This document shows positions 36,678 to 45,038 of a stretch of DNA of 64,000 nt, piece by piece. The stretch comes from a virus, in the IMG/VR virus record IMGVR_UViG_3300024239_000011, positions 268,303 through 332,302 of that record; one strand, given 5' to 3'. A program made the position numbers and the translations under genes. Each line of letters starts with the position of its first letter. Position 1 is the stretch's first letter. The notes under the pieces are model-generated. The model was not told where the DNA came from. It saw nothing but the letters and a program-made list of their open reading frames with translations, and searched no databases.

Positions 36678-36708
36678 GAAACCCCGCCACTGGCGGGGTT
36701 TCTTTTTC
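36678..36708 (+). terminator. Rho-independent terminator
   Basis: Arms GAAACCCCGCC and GGCGGGGTTTC over a 3-base loop, followed by a T-run. Confidence 0.9.
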
Positions 36709-36715
36709 GAGTTAT

Positions 36716-36949
36716 TCACCAACACTCTTCGCATCGCAATTCGAATACCGTGTCTTGATCACAGTTTTCGGGGATCGTCACTTTCAATTTCGCTCGATCT
36801 ATGTGAAGGATGCGTAGGGTGATTTTCACCGTGACATCAGGAAAGATCACAATGTCGTCAACCAAAGGGACGACAGGCATTGTTTTGGTGAATGATCTGC
36901 TCGACATACCATGGCGAAATGTCATATCGAATAAGACGAGGTATTTCAT
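36716..36949 (-). CDS. Unknown protein, 77 aa
   Basis: I chose ATG 36949 (MKYLVLFDMTFRHGMSSRSF), which overlaps the stop of the upstream gene (ATGA). Beta-rich with a C-terminal CEEC motif, perhaps metal-binding. Second gene of a two-gene leftward operon. Confidence 0.65.
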   Translation of the reverse strand: MKYLVLFDMTFRHGMSSRSFTKTMPVVPLVDDIVIFPDVTVKITLRILHIDRAKLKVTIPENCDQDTVFELRCEECW

Positions 36950-37623
36950 TCCGCTTCGTCCCATTCTTTATCAAACGGACGGATGAATTCCCACCGGTCA
37001 TTACACCAACGGATATGTTCACATGGCACTTCACTGTATGGGGTTTTACGCCCATCAATCCAGTCGATCTGCACTCTCTTGGTGTCCGTGTCGATAATGA
37101 CCACTGTACCTTCGCGGTCAGCGTCCTGCCACACCGAATCGCCTTCGAATAGGGTGTGTTCGGTTTGTTCCAAACGACGTTCAAGGGTTGCCATGATCTC
37201 TTCGGCTGACATGGCATACCGTGTGACAACGGTATCCGGTCCCAACAGCCCAAGTGCCCGTGATACCAGCCCATCGATGAAACCAAGTTTCACCCCATCA
37301 CTGGCTTCTTCACCCGCCAGTGTGGACATGAGGCGTGCTGCCATGATTGCTTCGAGGTAGATGTCCAGCTTGGCGACCCGGTGATTGTCGAAACCACCCG
37401 CATAAGCATGTAAGGCACGCGCCAATTCGGCATGTCCGATCCCAGCTTCGTCCGACATGGCATTGAGTGCGATGAGCAGCCCGCGCCCGATATCAGTCAT
37501 CACGTCGTCGGGAACATTTTCACCGCCATGGATACCACGCACCATCAGCACGGAGTTGACCAGATCGACTACTTGCTGGGCAATGACCATTGACAACCGA
37601 TCACCAATCACATCTTCAGCCAT
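36946..37623 (-). CDS. Unknown protein, 225 aa
   Basis: I chose ATG 37623 (MAEDVIGDRLSMVIAQQVVD) with GAGGG six bases before and a promoter just upstream; the longer frame would cross that promoter. The first 150 residues are helical; the C-terminal 70 look like a small beta-barrel (TVVIIDTDTKRVQIDWIDGR). No family recognised. Confidence 0.75.
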   Translation of the reverse strand: MAEDVIGDRLSMVIAQQVVDLVNSVLMVRGIHGGENVPDDVMTDIGRGLLIALNAMSDEAGIGHAELARALHAYAGGFDNHRVAKLDIYLEAIMAARLMSTLAGEEASDGVKLGFIDGLVSRALGLLGPDTVVTRYAMSAEEIMATLERRLEQTEHTLFEGDSVWQDADREGTVVIIDTDTKRVQIDWIDGRKTPYSEVPCEHIRWCNDRWEFIRPFDKEWDEAE

Positions 37624-37650
37624 TTTGCCCTCAGTCCCTTTGAAAAGGAT

Positions 37651-37679
37651 AGGATAACGATACTCGGTATGCGTGTCAA
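37651..37679 (-). promoter_or_regulatory. Sigma70-like promoter
   Basis: On the minus strand TTGACA (37679-37674), 17-base spacer, TATCCT (37656-37651). Back to back with the late promoters at 37702-37718. Confidence 0.65.
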
Positions 37680-37701
37680 GCCGGTGAATTAAAGCCAGAG
37701 A

Positions 37702-37718
37702 TAAATATTGGTTAAATA
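37702..37718 (+). promoter_or_regulatory. Two late promoter cores
   Basis: TAAATA at 37702-37707 and 37713-37718. The second begins the arm of a small hairpin (AAATACC / GGTATTT). ATGGTA-tt-ACCAT then overlaps the start codon at 37751. Confidence 0.6.
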
Positions 37719-37750
37719 CCACAGACGGTATTTCAGGGGATGGTATTACC

Positions 37751-38335
37751 ATGAATAAGAAGCAAACAATTGCAAAATGCGAAGTTGATGATTTCTTTGA
37801 TAAGGGCGGTGCTACCGCCATGGGTCACATCTTCATTCATGACCCGGAAACCGGTGAAGTATTTGTGAATAAACGTAATGCGATTCACTACGAATCATTT
37901 TCTATAGCCATCATCAAGGCATTGGCCCAAAAACAAGACGGGCACATTTACACGATGGCATTTGGTAATGGAGCCTCGGCGGTATCTGGTATTGGAACGA
38001 TCACTTACTTGACCCCAAATGTGGTTGGGTATGGAGCAGAATTGTATAACCAGACTTACGCTAAGAACATTCTCGAAGACAACATGGAAGTTCGTCATAC
38101 CCCTGGTGAACTTTATACCGATCTTGTTATTCGAGTAACATTGGGGTTTGGTGAACCCTCAGGACAACGTGCTTTTGATGACGCGATTAGTCTTGAAGAC
38201 GCTTATGTTTTTGATGAAATTGCGTTGAAAGCATTTGACGGCACTTTACTTACACATGTGATTTTTCACCCTGTGCAAAAAAGTTTGAATAGACAAATCG
38301 AATTAGTTTATACCATCCGCGTCGCGATGGTTTGA
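37751..38335 (+). CDS. Late, probably structural protein, 194 aa
   Basis: Starts MNKKQTIAKCEVDDFFDKGG. Beta-rich with a GHIFIHDPETGEVFVNKRNA stretch near 25-45 and a C-terminal beta segment (FHPVQKSLNRQIELVYTIRV). Double late promoter supports a virion role, perhaps baseplate or tail. I recall similar conserved proteins in T4-like marine phages but cannot name one. Confidence 0.7.
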   Translation: MNKKQTIAKCEVDDFFDKGGATAMGHIFIHDPETGEVFVNKRNAIHYESFSIAIIKALAQKQDGHIYTMAFGNGASAVSGIGTITYLTPNVVGYGAELYNQTYAKNILEDNMEVRHTPGELYTDLVIRVTLGFGEPSGQRAFDDAISLEDAYVFDEIALKAFDGTLLTHVIFHPVQKSLNRQIELVYTIRVAMV

Positions 38336-38347
38336 TGTGCGGATACT

Positions 38348-38381
38348 AATGAAAAACGGCGGGAACCCGCCGTTTTTCATT
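38348..38381. terminator. Bidirectional terminator
   Basis: Perfect 16-base arms AATGAAAAACGGCGGG and CCCGCCGTTTTTCATT over a 2-base loop, between convergent genes ending at 38335 and 38422. Confidence 0.92.
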
Positions 38382-38421
38382 ACGTACTCATGCTATTCCT
38401 CGAATTTCTTGTTCCGTGGGA

Positions 38422-39438
38422 TTAATACACCAATTCGTCTTGTTCGTGACCTTCGTAAATGATAATCTGCCCGGATACCGCCAGTTCCTTAGCAATAACG
38501 ACGATGAGCGACTGCGCCTGATCCACGTCGCGTAGGCGTACTGGTCCCATTGCGTCCATGTCTTCCTTAAGCATTTTTGCCGCACGTTCGGACATGTTCT
38601 TCATGAACAAGTCTTTGATGCCATCAGAGGCACCCTTGAGCGCCAGGGACAGTCGGTCTTTTTCCACCTGACGCAGTAATGTTTGGATACCAGCGGCATC
38701 CAAGCGCACCAAATCCTCGAAGGTGAACATCAGCGCCTTGATCTTTTCCGCCGATTCGCGGTTGCGTTCTTCGAGCGAGGACATCAAGCGGTTTTCGGTG
38801 GTGCGGTCGAGGTTGTTGAAAATATCTGCCATCAATTCGTGGGTATCGCGGCGTTGGGTGCGGGCGAGGTTGCCCATAAATTCGGTACGCAAGATATCTT
38901 CAACCTGATCCAACACTTCCTTCTGTACCGCCTCCATACGCAGCATGCGCATCACCACTTCCATGGCGAAATTTTCCGGCAGTAGTGCCAGCACGCGGGC
39001 GGCGTGGTCGGGCTTGATCTTGGCCAGCACGACGGCGACGGTCTGCGGGTATTCGTTCTTCAGGTAATTGGCCAGCACCGCTTCGTTGACGTTGCCCAGC
39101 TTGTCCCACATGGTACGACCAGCGGGACCGCGAATCTCTTCCATGATTCGGCTGGCTTGATCGCTGGGTAATGCCTTAGTGAGAAGTCGTTCCGTGCTTT
39201 CGATGGAACCGACTAGCGTACCAGTGGTCAAAAGGTTGTCTGCAAATTCTGCATACAGAGTTTCGATCAATTCAGGCGTAACGGTGCCTAGGTTCGCCAT
39301 GATCTGCGACACTTCCTTGATTTCGTCATCATCAAGGCGGTGCAGAATTTGCGACCCGTGATCTTCCCCGAGTGCCATGAGGAAGATGGCGGCTTTTTGT
39401 GGACCCGTCAGGCAACGATAGTCGGTCTTTATCGGCAT
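38422..39438 (-). CDS. fliG: Flagellar motor switch protein FliG
   Basis: Full-length FliG (338 aa; usual 330-345). The N-terminal FliF-binding domain ([20 protein letters not shown]), the middle domain with the EHPQ-like motif [11 protein letters not shown], and the C-terminal torque domain ([26 protein letters not shown]) are all present. Charged torque residues aligned to E. coli K264, R281, D289 and R297 are kept, and D288 is Glu. The wording is alphaproteobacterial in style. FliG transmits stator force to the rotor and sets rotation direction. Phage genes and terminators flank it, and a phage late promoter with hairpin precedes it, so it is phage-borne. It could replace, jam or re-tune the host motor late in infection. 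Confidence 0.95.
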   Translation of the reverse strand: MPIKTDYRCLTGPQKAAIFLMALGEDHGSQILHRLDDDEIKEVSQIMANLGTVTPELIETLYAEFADNLLTTGTLVGSIESTERLLTKALPSDQASRIMEEIRGPAGRTMWDKLGNVNEAVLANYLKNEYPQTVAVVLAKIKPDHAARVLALLPENFAMEVVMRMLRMEAVQKEVLDQVEDILRTEFMGNLARTQRRDTHELMADIFNNLDRTTENRLMSSLEERNRESAEKIKALMFTFEDLVRLDAAGIQTLLRQVEKDRLSLALKGASDGIKDLFMKNMSERAAKMLKEDMDAMGPVRLRDVDQAQSLIVVIAKELAVSGQIIIYEGHEQDELVY

Positions 39439-39440
39439 TT

Positions 39441-39488
39441 TTCACCTGTTTGCATCAACGATGCCTTATTTAACCGGACAAAGGTGAA
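39441..39488 (-). promoter_or_regulatory. Late promoter nested in RBS-sequestering hairpin of fliG
   Basis: Arms TTCACCT (39441-39447) and AGGTGAA (39482-39488), extended by TTG/CAA across a 2-base bulge, flank TATTTA (39467-39472; TAAATA on the minus strand). The arm nearer the gene contains the AGGTGA ribosome binding site of fliG. Confidence 0.6.
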
Positions 39489-39516
39489 GAAATATCCGAG
39501 GAAAGTCAATAAGAGA

Positions 39517-39780
39517 TCAGCCCAAAATGGCGACTGGAAGCACTCCATGGTATTGCGGATACCGATGCCCCAGCACCGTTTTGGGAATGAATACGGTGGA
39601 CACTTCACCGCGATGAGCCGCGATGATCATATTCACCTGAAAGAACTGGTTGGGGTGTGACGTCATCCAGGCAGTTTCCGCTTTCTTATGCGCATCCAGG
39701 GCAGATTCCGCCGTCACGGTGATTGCATTCACTGGGTCGCCGTTGCCGTATGGGGGTGTAATAACGGTGAACTTGGTCAT
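39517..39780 (-). CDS. Unknown protein, 87 aa
   Basis: Starts two bases after the leucyltransferase stop, so the two are cotranscribed. Alpha/beta pattern (MTKFTVITPPYGNGDPVNAI..., then a helix DAHKKAETAWM). It could be a partner or an unrelated early protein. No family recognised. Confidence 0.7.
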   Translation of the reverse strand: MTKFTVITPPYGNGDPVNAITVTAESALDAHKKAETAWMTSHPNQFFQVNMIIAAHRGEVSTVFIPKTVLGHRYPQYHGVLPVAILG

Positions 39781-39782
39781 GA

Positions 39783-40505
39783 TCAGTCACCCTCGTTTTC
39801 CAATGGTTGCCACCCGTTCGAGCCGCAGACTTCGAGCGGTTTGAAGCGGGTTTTATATTTCATGGTTTGTGCCCCTTTTACCCAAAATCCCAGATAGAAA
39901 TACGGAAGGTTTTGGCGTTTGAGTTCTTCAATTACCCAGAGGATCGCAAAAGTACCTAGCGACCGTTTATCCATGGACGGCTCGAAGAACTGGTAGTTTC
40001 CAGAAAACCCGTCATTCAATCGGTCGATCAGGGTCACTCCGATAAGATGCCCATTGGCATCCCGGAATTCGTATAGGAACGTTTCAATCGGGCTGATCTC
40101 AACCATCGACCGATAGTCCTCAAAACTCATCAACGCCATGTCACCGCCAGTGTGTCGCGTTTCCTGATAGCGTGTGAACAATCCGTATTGTTCCTTGGTC
40201 GCAACATTCTTCACGCGAGTAACAATCAAATCGGTATTTGTCTTGATAATTTTGCGCATGGTGCGGTCAGGAGCAAACCCATCAACAACAATACGCACAG
40301 ATTTACACTCCGAGCAGCCCGTGCAGGTTGGAGTATAGATGATGTTATGACTGCGCCGATAGTTTGACGCTGCCATATCACTATAAAATTTCTCGGCATT
40401 TTTCAGGCTGGAAATTTCAGTCACGGTTTTACGTTCAGCCCGTGCCGGAAGATATGGGCACGGCAGCGGTGACGTTGTGAAGTAATATGGAGATTTTCTC
40501 GTCAT
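39783..40505 (-). CDS. bpt: Aspartate/glutamate leucyltransferase (Bpt)
   Basis: I chose ATG 40505 (MTRKSPYYFTTSPLPCPYLP), matching the usual Bpt start; length 240 aa is normal. Family signatures are all visible: CPYLP, a CTGCSECKSVRI cysteine cluster, ETRHTGGDM, LIDRLNDGFSGNYQFFEP, RSLGTFAILW and PYFYLGFWVKGAQTMKYK. Bpt transfers Leu from Leu-tRNA to proteins with N-terminal Asp or Glu, making them ClpS/ClpAP substrates (N-degron pathway). A sigma70-like promoter upstream suggests early expression, so it may redirect proteolysis of host proteins or remove host defences. Confidence 0.93.
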   Translation of the reverse strand: MTRKSPYYFTTSPLPCPYLPARAERKTVTEISSLKNAEKFYSDMAASNYRRSHNIIYTPTCTGCSECKSVRIVVDGFAPDRTMRKIIKTNTDLIVTRVKNVATKEQYGLFTRYQETRHTGGDMALMSFEDYRSMVEISPIETFLYEFRDANGHLIGVTLIDRLNDGFSGNYQFFEPSMDKRSLGTFAILWVIEELKRQNLPYFYLGFWVKGAQTMKYKTRFKPLEVCGSNGWQPLENEGD

Positions 40506-40531
40506 TGAACACCTGTGATACACCACCCGCC

Positions 40532-40560
40532 ATGTTAGCGTTCTGGTTGTGCATTGTCAA
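40532..40560 (-). promoter_or_regulatory. Sigma70-like promoter of bpt
   Basis: On the minus strand TTGACA (40560-40555), 17-base spacer, TAACAT (40537-40532), 27 bases before the ATG. Confidence 0.65.
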
Positions 40561-40579
40561 TGATCGCCTAAATACGATC

Positions 40580-40771
40580 ATGAGGTATTACCATATTACA
40601 ATTCGCTACGGTGGAACTAAAAAAACGCCTTTTTGGGATGAACCAAGAACGTTTTCGGTATGTGCAGATCGCGAAGATTTGGCACTCGAAGAACTTTTGC
40701 GCCGGTACCCAAGGTATCTTGGATTTGAGGTCGAACATATTGAAGAAAGCCTCATCTCAGAAAACGCATAA
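40580..40771 (+). CDS. Unknown protein, 63 aa
   Basis: I chose ATG 40580 (MRYYHITIRYGGTKKTPFWD). The frame upstream overlaps the bpt promoter and looks non-coding. TAAATA lies only 5 bases before the start, so it is probably too close to be its promoter unless the RNA is leaderless. Beta then helix pattern. Function unknown. Confidence 0.6.
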   Translation: MRYYHITIRYGGTKKTPFWDEPRTFSVCADREDLALEELLRRYPRYLGFEVEHIEESLISENA

Positions 40772-40784
40772 TAAAACTACCGGC

Positions 40785-40790
40785 TAAATA
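40785..40790 (+). promoter_or_regulatory. Late promoter (TAAATA)
   Basis: TAAATA 36 bases before the tail-fibre gene at 40821. Confidence 0.6.
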
Positions 40791-40820
40791 TCATCATTAC
40801 CATTTGGCGTAGGTGGAATG

Positions 40821-41627
40821 ATGGCGATTACGTATACACTTAATAAAACAGATGGAACACAACTTTGCATTGTAAATGAGCTTGTTGAAGATACAACCAC
40901 AATTCCATTGGCGCTTTTTGGTAAAAACCGACTTAATTACGGTAAAAAGCTAAACGAAAATTTTGTTAAGCTACTTGAAAACTTTAATGACGCTGCCGCG
41001 CCATCCAATCCTCTTATCGGGCAATTGTGGTATAATCGTACAACAGGCGATCTCAAGCTATACAATGGTACAACATTTGCTGGTTTGAACGCCGATACGT
41101 TGGACGGCGTTCATAGTGATGAACTGTTGCTAAAATCTCAAAATTTAGCAGATTTACCAGATAAAGCAACCGCGCGTAGTATTTTGTCCGTGTATGAAAA
41201 AACACAGGTATATACCCGAGCAGAAACGTACTCAAAAACTGAAGCTGAAAGTTTATTTGTCAATGTATCCGGCGACACCATGACCGGGTTCTTGTCTCTT
41301 CATGCTGACCCTACGAATGCACTTCACGCCACCACCAAACAATATGTGGATAACCTCGGTGCCTATGGTCACACCGATAACCCAACCATCGCCGCTGGTA
41401 CCTATGTGGACTACAACCTTCAGACTATTTTTGCAGACGCAGGGTATGACGCGAGGGCGGCAGATGTTGGTGTGAAGGTTCTCGACGTAACTAGTGGTTC
41501 GCCAACTGAGAATTGGTATATTGACGCAGGAGCGGTTGCAACTATTGCAGTAAACAATACCACAGTGCGAATAATAAACGAATATACGTCGGCACTTACT
41601 TTCTACATCACAATTATCAAGGTCTAA
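40821..41627 (+). CDS. Tail fibre-like protein, 268 aa
   Basis: I chose the second ATG (MAITYTLNKTDGTQLCIVNE), properly spaced from AGGTGG and equivalent to the start of the paralogue at 43648. The first about 85 residues (to GQLWYNRTTGDLKLYNGTTF) match that paralogue and are probably a virion attachment module. A DTMTGFLSLHADPTNALHAT stretch resembles phage tail-fibre repeats. The C-terminal part is beta-rich and may bind receptor. Confidence 0.8.
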   Translation: MAITYTLNKTDGTQLCIVNELVEDTTTIPLALFGKNRLNYGKKLNENFVKLLENFNDAAAPSNPLIGQLWYNRTTGDLKLYNGTTFAGLNADTLDGVHSDELLLKSQNLADLPDKATARSILSVYEKTQVYTRAETYSKTEAESLFVNVSGDTMTGFLSLHADPTNALHATTKQYVDNLGAYGHTDNPTIAAGTYVDYNLQTIFADAGYDARAADVGVKVLDVTSGSPTENWYIDAGAVATIAVNNTTVRIINEYTSALTFYITIIKV

Positions 41628-41628
41628 T

Positions 41629-43572
41629 ATGATCACCCGCACATACTACCGCGCAAATGGTAATTTCATATTGGTCCCTGACCGTGGTGTCAAAACCGCA
41701 GCGGACTACTATGGCTATAATACTTTATATGCGTCATCTGCTGCTAGTGGATATCAGGAAAGCTCAAAGGTCACCTTGCACTTGTACGAGGACATGACGA
41801 CTGGAAAATTGAGCTTGCACGTCATAAACGACATGTCCCAGGGATTGGGTGATACCGGTGGTGGTGCTAACTATGTTGTGGTGGATAATCTTCCGACAGG
41901 ACATCAAGTAATTGCAGCGGATGATCCTGGCGAGGCATGGTCTAATAGTACGACACAGGCTATTGGTAATTTTGGATGGGGTGATTGCTGCACTGATGGT
42001 ATGGTAATCGATAATATTCAAGATATGACTGCAATTATGATTACCTGTTCTGGGTATAGCGGCGTTGATCAATTCAAGCTTGCGAGCTATGATGGACGCA
42101 TTCAATATCTCCCTCTGACAACAACACTAACAATCGAGAAGATTGTCGAAGAGATAGACGAAACATTGTTTTTACAAGAAAACCCGGTCGCAGGGCAATA
42201 CACAGGTTCTCAAGTTGTATCTTTTACTAAGGCGGCGAATGTTACTGCTAAAATCGCGCTCAATGCCACCCCATCCAATTCAAAAATTATCGCATATGAC
42301 GCCAATGAAAATCCATTCATTGCGGTCGTTGATGACGGGCGTGGACGTGTAGTCTTTGATGGCGGGTTCCCTAGATACTACAACTCAAATTGGAACGGGG
42401 TTGGGTATTACACTCTGCTCAAAGCAGAGCATATGTTTCTCTATCAATGCATGAACTGGATTGTCAATCCGGTAAAGGTTCGTAATGGTAATAAGTCAAT
42501 ACTAATATTCAATGACAGCATCACTGGTGAGAATTACCCACTCAGTTCGTTTAATACAACATTGGATGGGGTTGCCGCGATTGCCGGTTATACTCTTGTA
42601 CACAAGGATCGGTCAAGCTTTGGGGCAGGAGATCAAGTAACAATCCCATTTGTTGAACTTGATCAGTATGCAGCGGTTATTGTGTTTTCAACAAGATACT
42701 GGGGTTCGCCCAGTATTACGGCAGAAACCGGGGCAAATTTCAAGATATACCGGGAAGCCGGAAACGGTATTATGGTGATCACGGACCATTCCGATGGCAC
42801 AACGTCATTTCAGCATACCGCGAACGTTATTGCAAACCAGTTTGGGGCTAATTTTTACGGGTCTGTGGATAGAACCCCCGTCGCAGTTTCGACGTTGAAG
42901 CAAAATTATGGCGTCCATCCTCTTTGGAATAATATCCCTGGAAGTATTGTTGGGGGAGGTAGTGAAGGTAATATATCCGTCACCAATTTCCCTGATTATA
43001 ATGACACGTCGTGGGTAATTGATCCGGCAGACATTTACACCTTTAATGCTCTTGTCCAAGACGAGATTGGGTTCTTCTATCATTTCTCATTTGGATATGC
43101 AATTGGCGTTGATGAACCGATACAATTGAATTTTTCACCGGAGACATTGAAGGATGTGGTGAACGTTGATTTCTACGTCGCTCAATATGCCGGTACTACG
43201 AGTGGGTTTGTGATTGATGCCATCGGAAATGTCCTCGGGTCATTTCGTAATGATGGGACGTTCTCAATGACGTGGTACGATCCAGATTTCGCGACCGTAC
43301 AATTGACGAAAGGTGATGCGCCAATTGTAATCAATATTCGTGTTACGCATCCCTTCTCGTATACCAAGAAAGTTTCTCTGATACGCTATGTGAAGGCGTG
43401 CAATCCTTTAAGTTCATCTTCAATTCTTGATGCACTTCATGGTGCTGAGTTGCGGGATCATCTTGGATCACCAGCAAGGATTATTCGTGACTTCCGCGAT
43501 ATTACCAATAATGATCCAAACAAGAAACCATCATTTGCGCTGTCATATCTGTACTACTATTTGCTTCCGTGA
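41629..43572 (+). CDS. Probable adhesin/tail protein with GATase-like domain, 647 aa
   Basis: N-terminal region (about 1-150) resembles secreted beta-jelly-roll proteins (GWGDCCTDGMVIDNI). Residues about 285-420 have a Rossmann-like order (SILIFNDSITGENYPLSSFN, YAAVIVFSTRY, NGIMVITDHSDGT) reminiscent of ThuA/DUF4350 class-I glutamine-amidotransferase folds; no catalytic Cys is evident. The C-terminus is beta-rich, then helical (SSSILDALHGAELRDHLGSP). It lies between two tail-fibre genes, starting one base after the first, so a receptor-binding or host-surface role is likely. Confidence 0.65.
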   Translation: MITRTYYRANGNFILVPDRGVKTAADYYGYNTLYASSAASGYQESSKVTLHLYEDMTTGKLSLHVINDMSQGLGDTGGGANYVVVDNLPTGHQVIAADDPGEAWSNSTTQAIGNFGWGDCCTDGMVIDNIQDMTAIMITCSGYSGVDQFKLASYDGRIQYLPLTTTLTIEKIVEEIDETLFLQENPVAGQYTGSQVVSFTKAANVTAKIALNATPSNSKIIAYDANENPFIAVVDDGRGRVVFDGGFPRYYNSNWNGVGYYTLLKAEHMFLYQCMNWIVNPVKVRNGNKSILIFNDSITGENYPLSSFNTTLDGVAAIAGYTLVHKDRSSFGAGDQVTIPFVELDQYAAVIVFSTRYWGSPSITAETGANFKIYREAGNGIMVITDHSDGTTSFQHTANVIANQFGANFYGSVDRTPVAVSTLKQNYGVHPLWNNIPGSIVGGGSEGNISVTNFPDYNDTSWVIDPADIYTFNALVQDEIGFFYHFSFGYAIGVDEPIQLNFSPETLKDVVNVDFYVAQYAGTTSGFVIDAIGNVLGSFRNDGTFSMTWYDPDFATVQLTKGDAPIVINIRVTHPFSYTKKVSLIRYVKACNPLSSSSILDALHGAELRDHLGSPARIIRDFRDITNNDPNKKPSFALSYLYYYLLP

Positions 43573-43601
43573 TTGTGGTTTGTGGGCGCACGCATTCACC
43601 A

Positions 43602-43635
43602 TACTCGAAGAATAAATACCAGGAATGTTTGAGTA
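43602..43635 (+). promoter_or_regulatory. Late promoter nested in hairpin
   Basis: Arms TACTCGAA (43602-43609) and TTTGAGTA (43628-43635) pair with one G-U around TAAATA (43613-43618). The GAGGGG ribosome binding site begins immediately after the second arm. Confidence 0.5.
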
Positions 43636-43647
43636 GAGGGGTTGCGG

Positions 43648-44982
43648 ATGGTCTATTTTATTAACAAATACGATGGCACACAGGTAGCGGCAATTGCCGA
43701 AGGTGCAATGGACACCACCAGCACTTCATTGAAGTTGCTTGGGAGAAATTTTATCAACTATGGTGAGATCATCTCCGAGAACTTCGTTCATCTGATGGAG
43801 AATTTTGCCAGCCCAAACCCGCCTGCTGGGGTGCCATTATCTGGGCAGTTGTGGTTCAACACTACCGACAACAAAATGTATTTGTTTAATGGTACGACTT
43901 GGGTTGTCGCCACCGCGATCAACGTGGGTAACACCGATGGTGATCCGAATAATAACGGGGATGGACCAAATGCATTACCACCGTCTGGTACAGCGGAAGG
44001 CGACCTCTATTGGGATGCCGATACGCAGCAGCTTTGGGGTTGGACCGAGATTGGCACCCCGCATTGGGTGTTGATTGGTCCGCCCGCACCGGACAGCGCA
44101 AATTCCAAGCTGGAATATCAGCAGATTGATGGTCATGATTGCCTTGTGATTACCATTGGTGGTCAATACATCGCCATCTGGTCAGCGGTATCGTTCACTC
44201 CAACCACTGCTCCGTGGAATAGCATTTTCCCGGCTGCCGCTACCGGCGTTGAAGGTATTGTTGCCGGATTAACATTCCGCCGCGATGATATGAATAGTAT
44301 CAGAAGTGGTTCGCATTATCCGAGCAAGAACAATAGTTTCAACCTTGGTTCCGCGTCGTTGCGGTGGGATACACTGCATGCGCGTGTTGTAGTTGCTGAT
44401 AATATCCAGCAAACTGGTCAAGGAAGCATTGCTTTTAATAAATTCATGCGTACCGACCAAACCAATGTCCCCGATGTTAATGTGGCTTACGACCTTGGAA
44501 GCACAACGAATCGGTATTCAAAAGTTTACGCAACCGATTTCATGGGTACTTCCACCGCAACGCGCCTTGCCGACTTGGCAGAACGTTTTGCTGCGGATGA
44601 GCCGATGGACGAAGGTACCGTTGTCAAGCTCGGGGGTTCCGCTGAAATTACCAAGACGACCGAAGCGGCAGATATCGATGTCCTCGGGGTGGTGTCCACT
44701 CGTGCGGCATTCAAAATGAATGCCGAAGCTGGTGATGATAACTCCCATCCGTTCGTTGCTTTTGCTGGTCGAGTGCCATGCAAAGTTGTTGGTAAGGTCG
44801 AAAAGGGTGAACGTTTGATTACCTCCAATATTCCTGGGGTTGCTATTGGATTCAAAACAGCGTATCCGGAGATTGCTGGTTTTGGTACAAACCGCCATGC
44901 GCTGGAAATTATTGGCCGTGCGCTTGAATGCAAAAACACTGACGAGGTGGGTTTGGTTATGATCGTGGTTGGTACGAAATAA
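43648..44982 (+). CDS. Tail fibre protein, 444 aa
   Basis: I chose ATG 43648 (MVYFINKYDGTQVAAIAEGA) with GAGGGG six bases upstream. The first about 85 residues are paralogous to the protein at 40821. The C-terminal 140 residues (RLADLAERFAADEPMDEGTV..., VVSTRAAFKMN, VPCKVVGKVEKGERLIT) match a domain common at the end of phage and marine virus fibres, sometimes called peptidase-G2-like. It is likely trimeric and exposed on the particle. Confidence 0.82.
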   Translation: MVYFINKYDGTQVAAIAEGAMDTTSTSLKLLGRNFINYGEIISENFVHLMENFASPNPPAGVPLSGQLWFNTTDNKMYLFNGTTWVVATAINVGNTDGDPNNNGDGPNALPPSGTAEGDLYWDADTQQLWGWTEIGTPHWVLIGPPAPDSANSKLEYQQIDGHDCLVITIGGQYIAIWSAVSFTPTTAPWNSIFPAAATGVEGIVAGLTFRRDDMNSIRSGSHYPSKNNSFNLGSASLRWDTLHARVVVADNIQQTGQGSIAFNKFMRTDQTNVPDVNVAYDLGSTTNRYSKVYATDFMGTSTATRLADLAERFAADEPMDEGTVVKLGGSAEITKTTEAADIDVLGVVSTRAAFKMNAEAGDDNSHPFVAFAGRVPCKVVGKVEKGERLITSNIPGVAIGFKTAYPEIAGFGTNRHALEIIGRALECKNTDEVGLVMIVVGTK

Positions 44983-45038
44983 TAATTTGACGCATTCTAA
45001 ATTTCACCCCATGATCATCCACGCAAAGGAGCGAAGCG

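Noticed and set aside
38422-40505. Host contamination as the source of fliG and bpt
   Set aside because: Neither has its usual bacterial neighbours; terminators, the late-promoter hairpin and small phage genes are continuous on both sides. Read mapping would settle it.
40569-40574. TAAATA as promoter of gene 40580
   Set aside because: It ends only 5 bases before the ATG, closer than any other late promoter here; kept only as a possibility.
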